From Lamellibrachia columna (taxonomy: Eukaryota > Annelida > Polychaeta > Sabellida > Siboglinidae): a DNA stretch of 64,000 nt. The notes beneath the pieces are model-generated. The model made no database searches and was not told where the DNA came from. It saw nothing but the letters and a program-made list of their open reading frames with translations. This document shows, one piece after another, positions 42,180-64,000 of the stretch. The position numbers and the translations under genes were made by a program. Position 1 is the stretch's first letter. The number at the start of each line of letters is the position of its first letter. The stretch is taken from contig OY759265.1 of NCBI GenBank assembly GCA_963662155.1, positions 15,172,261 to 15,236,260 on the forward strand, given 5' to 3'.

Positions 42180-44290
42180 TTCAACAGCTAGAAGAGCCAC
42201 CACTTACTCCCTTATATTTATATATAATTCAATACCTGGATCATAATATAATACACAGTTTTATTGTTTCAGGATAGAAGCAGTTATTGGCGACGTTGTT
42301 CCACTACTAGTTGACGAACATTGCACGATTTTTACTGGTATGAACCATAAAGATTATAGTTCATTGGTCTAGGTGGAACCATATGTAACAGTGGATGAGC
42401 CGACGTGACTTACTTTTCTTTCGGGTTCCGATTATGTATGCAATAACCAATATCTATGGCAAATATCTATGACAAATACGTCCAATTGATATAAGAGATA
42501 ATAACACAATAAATATGTAGAGTTTGCACATTTATTACGTAAATAGAACAACAAGATAATATGTGTTTACAACGTCAACAAGTATAGAGAATGACAAGTA
42601 CAATTTTTCAGTCTTACCGGAAATAGAATTCAAATATTTCGAAACGAAAGTTCCAATACTTTTCACACATCCTATCCGTGCATGTGGGGTAAACTAAAGC
42701 CTATCAATGACTCCCCCCTTCGGCGTCACAGGGGATACTACTAACACGTTGCACACACAACACTTGACAATCCTCGGGTAAACGAATTGGATTCACTGAC
42801 GAACACTCTGGTGGCTGACGAGACGAGACGAGACGGACGAGTCGAATACATGGGAACGTATATATGATGATGATCGATGCAAGTCGCGCAGTTGTAGAGA
42901 GGATCGCTTCTACATAGGTCTTCGATGTGAATAAACGGTCATCTTATCGTTCCGTTGGAGGTGAATTTAACTAGTCGAAATATGTATAACATAAATATAC
43001 AACACTAGATTCTACGAGGATTATTTCATCCTTTCTTCACTAACAATTACTAATAAAACTGATAAACTCAACAATTGGGGCTTTATTTGCCCTATATACT
43101 AGGTTTCTACATATTTGGAAAGGTTCAGAGTACAGACGCAGCTGTAACAAAAACACGTCGTTACACATCTAGTCAAAAACTCCGAATTGCATTCTAATTT
43201 GTAACTGCCACGAAAACCGAATTTGGACGGTTTCCGTATTAACCAATAAAATCATATTTGAAGACTGTCTTCAGTTTACTACGTCATATTATAATCCCCG
43301 GATGCCAATGGAGGTGGGAATTTCTAGTATGTTTTGCACCCGGTCCGTAATTAAAATCGTAGATCCGTTAAGGAAACTGTATGAAACTAGATTTAATCTT
43401 ATCCGTTGTTCCGATATTTAAATAAAATAATCTAACAACTTTTCCACTTTTCCACAACCCTGGTAAATATAACAAACTGCACGAATTCTTCAGCAATTAT
43501 AAATTATTGATTCCGTGTATTGAACGGAATTATGTTCTAACTTAATAATAATACGGGAAAACTCTTGATTTTAGTATCAGCCCGTGTTTACTTCTAGTAT
43601 CAGCCAGTGTTTACTTTTAGTATCAGCCAGTGTTTACTTCTAGTATCAGCCCGTGTTTACTTCTAGTATCAGCCCGTGTTTACTTCTGGCGTTACTCCGA
43701 TCCTTGTCTTCACGCATTGCGACCAAACAAAACTGTTATTCTAAGGATGATTTGTTTCTGTATTTGATTTATACCTTCAATAATATAATGATGTCAGAAG
43801 GAAAGAAGTGACTTCATACAGGGTAAAAGAATACTATAATAATTAGCTAAGAGCATTGTTACAGAATAAAACATCGTGACAGCTGGCCAATAAATCAACC
43901 GTTATCGAGTTACATCCGTCATGATCCACCCGCTAGGTGGCACTGCTTTCATGCTGACTAAACTCGCCATAGTCATCAGTGTCGTGTTGCCTGGAACCAC
44001 GCATTAAGGACACTAGCCTGCTACTAACCGACTCGTTTGATGTCCAACCGATGCTCTGACAGATGGTGATGCTGCCAGTGTGATGTTGGTTGCTTAGAAC
44101 GTCGATCTGACATCATGTCAAATCCGCACTCTGAGTTTGAACTGTGGACTGTTTTGTTGCCGAATGTCATTCGAACTTTGTTGACGCAACGTGCGTGTAG
44201 GACATACTTTCTCATCCGTAAGACGGACACATGTCAAATGATTCAATATTAAATTGAATGCTGTAGGAGTTCAAACAAAATTAATTAAAT
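42180..44290. other. Intergenic between repeats and the RIM-like gene
   Basis: No gene was recognised. It includes a 23-bp repeat, a poly-C dispersed repeat copy near 42680-42745, and otherwise unique AT-rich DNA. Confidence 0.6.
43568..43690. repeat. 23-bp tandem repeat
   Basis: Five copies of tttacttctagtatcagcc followed by cgtg. Confidence 0.9.
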
Positions 44291-44295
44291 ACATG

Positions 44296-44301
44296 TTTAT
44301 T
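44296..44301 (-). promoter_or_regulatory. Poly(A) signal of the RIM-like gene
   Basis: On the minus strand this is AATAAA, about 240 bases after the stop at 44542. An A/T-rich run lies close by. Motif, strand and distance all fit a 3' end. Confidence 0.6.
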
Positions 44302-44541
44302 TGTAAAAAAAAAAACACTTTTCCAGAGAAACCACATGGCATCACTTTTGGAATTAACATATACCAGTATATAACGAGCCAGATCTGACATTTCAGCTAG
44401 TCGAAGTTCATAATTGCAACGCTCCAAACAAAATTATGCTATTTATGAGTGGCCATGGTTGCTAAAACATTCCAACATCCGTCCAGAGAACACTATCTTC
44501 CGCAATGATACAACTAGTGGCACATGTTGTTATACGTATGT

Positions 44542-58951
<14,410 letters not shown>

Positions 58952-59066
58952 CTGTGGCAAAAAGAAACACTATTGTGTCCAAAGGGTGCAATAGCAAGCT
59001 GTTCACACGTCCATATGTTTCTATGGCCAGGAATCCATTTATACAGAATGAACTGTGGTAACATGG

Positions 59067-59152
59067 AATGAACGAAATTGCCAAAGTTTCGAAACAGCGG
59101 CAAGAGGATTCGAACGCTGGTTCTCTCTGTAACCGCTACGTCACCGCGCACC
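59067..59152 (-). mobile_element. tRNA-derived SINE head (minus strand)
   Basis: On the minus strand: gcgcggtgacgtagcggtta (A-box-like), then gcgttcgaatcc (B box) and ctgtttcgaaac, cttt, ggcaatttcgttc. The part gaacgaaattgccaaagtttcgaaacagc matches 40583-40611 within the other SINE. Its 5' edge is where the 45-bp array begins. Confidence 0.75.
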
Positions 59153-62100
59153 ACTAGCACGGTGTAACATGTCGCTATCACTACGTCACCGTGTCCCACT
59201 AGCACGGTGTAACATGTCGCTACCACTACGTCACCGCGTCCCACTGGCACGGTGTAACATGTCGCTACCACTACATCACCGTGTCCCACTAGCACAGTGT
59301 AACATGTAGTTACCACTACGTCACCGTGTCCCACTAGCACGGTGTAACATGTCGCTACCACTACGTCACCGTGTCCCACTAGCACGGTGTAATATGTCGC
59401 TACCACTACGTCACCGCGTCCCACTAGCACGGTGTAATATGTTGCTACAACTACGTCACCGCGTCCCACTAGCACGGTGTAACATGTCGCTACCACTACG
59501 TCACCGCGCACCACTAGCATGGTGTAACATGTCGCTACCACTACGTCACCGTGTCCCACTGGCACGGTGTAATATGTTGCTACCACTACGTCACCGCGCA
59601 CCAATAGCACGGTGTAATATGTCGCTACAGTCTCACTGGCACGGTGTAACATGTCGCTACCACTACGTCACCGTGTCCCACTAGCACGGTGTAACATGTC
59701 GCTACCACTACGTCACCGTGTCTCACTGGCACGGTGTAATATGTTGCTACCACTACGTCACCGCGCACCACTAGTACGGTGTAATATGTCGCTACCACTA
59801 CGTCACCGCGTCTCACTGGCACGGTGTAATATGTTGCTACCACTACGTCACCGCGCACCACTAGCACGGTGTAACATGTCGCTACCACTACGTCACCGCG
59901 TCCCACTAGCACGGTGTAACATGTCGCTACCACTACGTCACCGCATCTCACTGGCACGGTGTAACATGTCGCTACTACTACGTCACCGCGTCTAACTGGC
60001 ACGGTGTAACATGTCGCTACCACTACGTCACCGTGTCCCACTAGCACGGTGTAACATGTCGCTACCACTACGTCACCGCGTCCCACTAGCACGGTGTAAT
60101 ATGTCGCTACCACTACGTTACCGCGTCCCACTAGCACGGTGTAATATGTCGCTACCACTACGTTACAGCGTCCCACTAGCACGGAGTAACATGTCGCTAC
60201 CATTACGTCACCGTGTCCCACTGGCACGGTGTAACATGTCGCTACCACTACGTCACCGTGTCCCACTAGCACGGTGTAACATGTCGCTACCACTACGTCA
60301 CCGCGTCCCACTAGCACGGTGTAATATGTCGCTACCACTACGTCACCGCGTCCCACTAGCACGGTGTAACATGTCGCTACCACTACATCACCGCGTCCCA
60401 TTAGCACGGTGTAACATGTCGCTACCACTACGTCACCGTGTCCCACTAGCACGGTGTAACATGTCGCTACCACTACGGCACCGCGCACCACTAGCACGGT
60501 GTAACATGTCGCTACCATTACGTCACCGCGTCCGACTAGCACGGTGTAACATGTCGCTACCACTACGCCACCGTGTCCCACTAGCACGGTGTAACATGTC
60601 GCTACCACTACGTCACCGCGTCCCACTGGCACAGTGTAATATGTTGCTACCACTACGTCACCGCGTCCCACTAGCACGGTGTAACATGTCGCTACCACTA
60701 CGTCACCGCGCACCACTAGCACGGTGTAACATGTCGCTACCACTACGTCACCGTGTCCCACTGGCACGGTGTGATATGTTGCTACCACTACGTCACCGCG
60801 TCCCACTAGCACGGTGTAACATGTCGCTACCACTACGTCACCGCGCACCACTAGCAGGATGTAATAAGTCGCTACCACTACGTCACCGCGTCTCACTGGA
60901 ACGGTGTAACATGTCGCTACCACTACGTCACCGTGTCCCACTAGCACGGTGTAACATGTCGCTACCACTACGTCACCGTGTCTCACTGGCACGGTGTAAT
61001 ATGTTGCTACCACTACGTCACCGCGCACCACTAGCACGGTGTAACAAGTCGCTACCACTACGTCACCGTGTCCCATTAGCACGGTGTAACATGTCGCTAC
61101 AACTACGTAACCGCGTCTCACTGGCAAGGTGTAACATGTCGCTACCACTACGTCACCGTGTCCCACTAGCAGGGTGTAACATGTCGCTACCACTACGTCA
61201 CCGTGTCTCACTGGCACGGTATAATATGTTGCTACCACTACGTCACCGCGCACCACTAGCACGGTGTAACAAGTCGCTACCACTACGTCACCGCGTCCAC
61301 CTAGCACGGTGTAACATGTCGCTACCACTACGTCACCGCGTCCCACTAGCACGGTGTAACATGTCGCTACCATTACGTCACCTCGTCCCACTAGCACGGT
61401 GTAACATGTCGCTACCACTACGTCACCGTGTCCCACTAGCATGGTGTAACATGTCGCTAACATTACGCCACCGTGTCCCACTAGCACGGTGTAACATGTC
61501 GCTACCACTACGTCACCGCGTCCCACTGGCATGGTGCAATATGTTGCTACCACTACGTCACCGCGTCCCACTAGCACGGTGTAACATGTCGCTACCACTA
61601 CGTCACCGCGCACCACTAGCATGGTGTAACATGTCGCTACCACTACGTCACCGTGTCCCACTAGCACGGTGTAACATGTCGCTACCACTACGTCACCGCG
61701 CACCACTAACACGGTGTAACATGTTGCTACAACTACGTCACCGTGTCCCACTAGCACGGTGTAACATGTCGCTAACACTATGCCACCGTGTCCCACTAGC
61801 ACGGTATAACATGTCGCTACCACTACGTCACCGTGTCTCACTGGCACGGTGTAATATGTTGCTACCACTACGTCACCGCGCACAATTAGCACGGTGTAAC
61901 ATGTCGCTAACACTACGTCACCGTGTCCCACTAGCAGGGTGTAATATGTTGCTACCACTACGTCACCGCGCACCACTAGCACGGTGTAACATATCGCTAC
62001 CACTACGTCACCGCGTCCACCTAGCACGGTGTAACATGTCGCTACCACTACGTCACCGCATCTCACTGGCACGGTGTAACATGTCGCTACCACTACGTCA

Positions 62101-64000
62101 CCGTGTCCCACTAGCACTGTGTAACATGTCGCTACCACTACGTCACCGCGTCCCACTAGCACGGTGTAATGTGTCGCTACCACTACGTCACCGCGTCCCA
62201 CTAGCACGGTGTAACATGTCGATACCACTACGTCACCGCGTCTGACTGGCACGGTGTAACATGTCGCTACCACTACGTCACCGTGTCCCACTAGCACGGT
62301 GTAACATGTCGCTCCCACTACGTCACCGTGTCCCTCTAGCACGGTGTAACATGTCGCTACCACTACGTCACCGCACCTACTAGAACTGTGTAACATGTCG
62401 CTACTACTACGTCACCGCGTCCCACTAGCACGGTGCAACATGTCGCTACCACTTCGTCATCGCATCCCACTAGCACGATGTAATATGTCGCTACAACTAC
62501 GTCACCGCGTCCCACTGGCACGGTGTAACATGTCGCTACCACTACGTCACCGCGTACCACTGGCACGGTGTAACATGTCGCTACCACTACGTCACCGCGT
62601 CCCACTACCACGGTGTAACATGTCGCTACCACTACGTCACCGCGTCCCACTAGCACGGTGCAATATGTCGCTACCACTACGTCACCGCGTCCCACTGGCA
62701 CGGTGTAATATGTCGCTACCACTACGTCACCGTGTCCCACTAGCACGGTGTAACATGTCGCTACTACTACGTCACCGCGTCCCACTAGCACGGTGTAACA
62801 TGTCGCTACCACTACGTCACCGCGTCCCACTAGCACGGTGTAATATGTCGCTACCACTACGTCACCGCGTCCCAATGGCACGGTGTAACATGTCGCTACC
62901 ACTACGTCACCGTGTCCCACTAGCACGGTGTAACATGTCGCTACCATTACGTCACCGCTTCCCACTAGCACGGTGTAATATGTCGCTACCTCTACGTCAC
63001 AGCGTCCCACCGGCACGGTGTAACATGTCGCTACCATTACGTCACCGCGTCCCACTAGTACGGTGTAACATGTCGCTACCACTACGTCACCGCACCCACT
63101 AGCACGGTGTAATATGTCGCTACCTCTACGTCACAGCGACCCACTGGCACGGTGTAATATGTCGCTACCTCTACGTCACAGCGTCCCACTGGCACGGTGT
63201 AATATGTCGCTACCACTACGTCACCGTGTCCCACTGGCACGTAGTAATATGTCGCTACCACTACGTCACCGCACCCACTGGCACGGTGTAATATGTCGCT
63301 ACCACTACGTCACCGCGCACCACTAGCACTGTGTAACATGTCGCTACAGCTACGTTACAGCGTCCCACTAGCACGGTGTAATATGTCGCTACCACTACGT
63401 CAACGCGTCCCACTAGCACGGAGTAACATGTCGCTACCACTACGTCACCGCGTCCCACTGGCACGGTGTAACATGTCGCTACCACTACGTCACCGTGTCC
63501 CACTAGCACGGTGTAACATGTCGCTACCACTACGTCACCGCGTCCCACTAGCACGGTGTAACATGTCGCTACCACTTCGTCATCGCGTTCCACTAGCACG
63601 GTGTAATATGTCGCTACCACTACGTCACCGCGTCCCACTGGCACGGTGTAACATGTCGCTACCACTACGTCACCGTGTCCCACTAGCACGGTGTAACATG
63701 TCGCTACCACTACGTCACCGCGTCCCACTAGCACGGTGTAATATGTCGCTACCACTACGTCACCGCGTCCCACTGGCACGGTGTAACATGTCGCTACCAA
63801 TACGTCACCGTGTCCCACTAGCACGGTGTAACTTGTCGCTACCATTACGTCACCGCGTCCCACTAGAACGGTGTAATATGTCGCTACCTCTACGTCACAG
63901 CGTCTCACTGGCACGGTGTAACATGTCGCTACCATTACGTCACCGCGTCCCACTAGCACGGTGTAACATGTCGCTACCACTACGTCACCGTGTCCCACTA
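59140..64000. repeat. 45-bp minisatellite array (about 108 copies)
   Basis: The unit is cactagcacggtgtaacatg, tcgctaccactacgtcaccg, cgtcc, with ctggc, gtgtc, gcacc and taatatg variants. It runs to the window edge. A 45-bp period equals 15 codons, so both strands stay open for long stretches, broken only where one base is lost (62384-62396, 63092, 63271). On the minus strand each unit contains cggtgacgtagtggtagc, like the A-box region of the adjacent SINE. I read it as non-coding, in or upstream of a RIM-like intron. Confidence 0.96.

Noticed and set aside
59625..62396. A 923-codon open frame as a repeat-protein gene
   Set aside because: It follows from a 45-bp period without stops. Both strands are open, there is no start, splice or domain context, and the array is broken by single-base losses elsewhere.

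Overview
This is a window of an animal nuclear genome. The genes are split by many GT-AG introns, and long microsatellites, minisatellites, tRNA-derived SINEs, CR1/Jockey-type retrotransposon remains and cut-and-paste transposon remains lie between and inside them. The two recognisable genes are NADPH oxidase 5 (NOX5), with its EF-hands, and a RIM-like active-zone protein with two C2 domains. That combination, plus the invertebrate-type Mutator-like and CR1 elements, suggests a bilaterian invertebrate. A lophotrochozoan such as a mollusc is my guess; the sequence does not prove it.

Layout. 1-2770: a 16-bp minisatellite. 2781-7400: intergenic DNA with diverged dispersed repeats. 7401-26277, + strand: a complete 15-exon NOX5 gene whose exons join in phase into 780 codons. 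Its introns carry a Mutator-like transposase pseudogene and several tandem arrays, three of which lie against or include a splice site. 26930-27420: a 37-bp array just 3' of NOX5. 28415-28529: a degenerate 5S rRNA copy. 29345-29640: a reverse-transcriptase remnant. 29786-32178: a 20-bp minisatellite open on both strands. 33030-38262, - strand: a decayed CR1-like retrotransposon interrupted by a 2,018-bp terminal-inverted-repeat transposon (33324-35341) with a 9-bp target duplication. 39054-40974: a large inverted repeat with a SINE in one arm only. 41175-41500: another RT fragment. 44296-58951, - strand: the 3' part of a RIM-like gene (eleven exons, C2A and C2B, stop codon and AATAAA). Its 5' exons (zinc finger, PDZ) are not seen and presumably lie beyond the right edge. 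The introns of this gene hold 62-bp, 92-bp, 21-bp and 18-bp arrays. 59140-64000: a 45-bp minisatellite running off the window, apparently grown from the tRNA head of a SINE.

The two genes have unrelated jobs: NOX5 is a calcium-gated superoxide generator in membranes, and RIM is a presynaptic scaffold. They are transcribed towards each other. I see no operon-like or new enzymatic system. The unusual feature of the window is repeat biology. Tandem arrays make up roughly a fifth or more of the sequence, and some have amplified functional signals (a 3' splice site, a 5' splice site, branch-point-like motifs, a pol III A-box-like motif).
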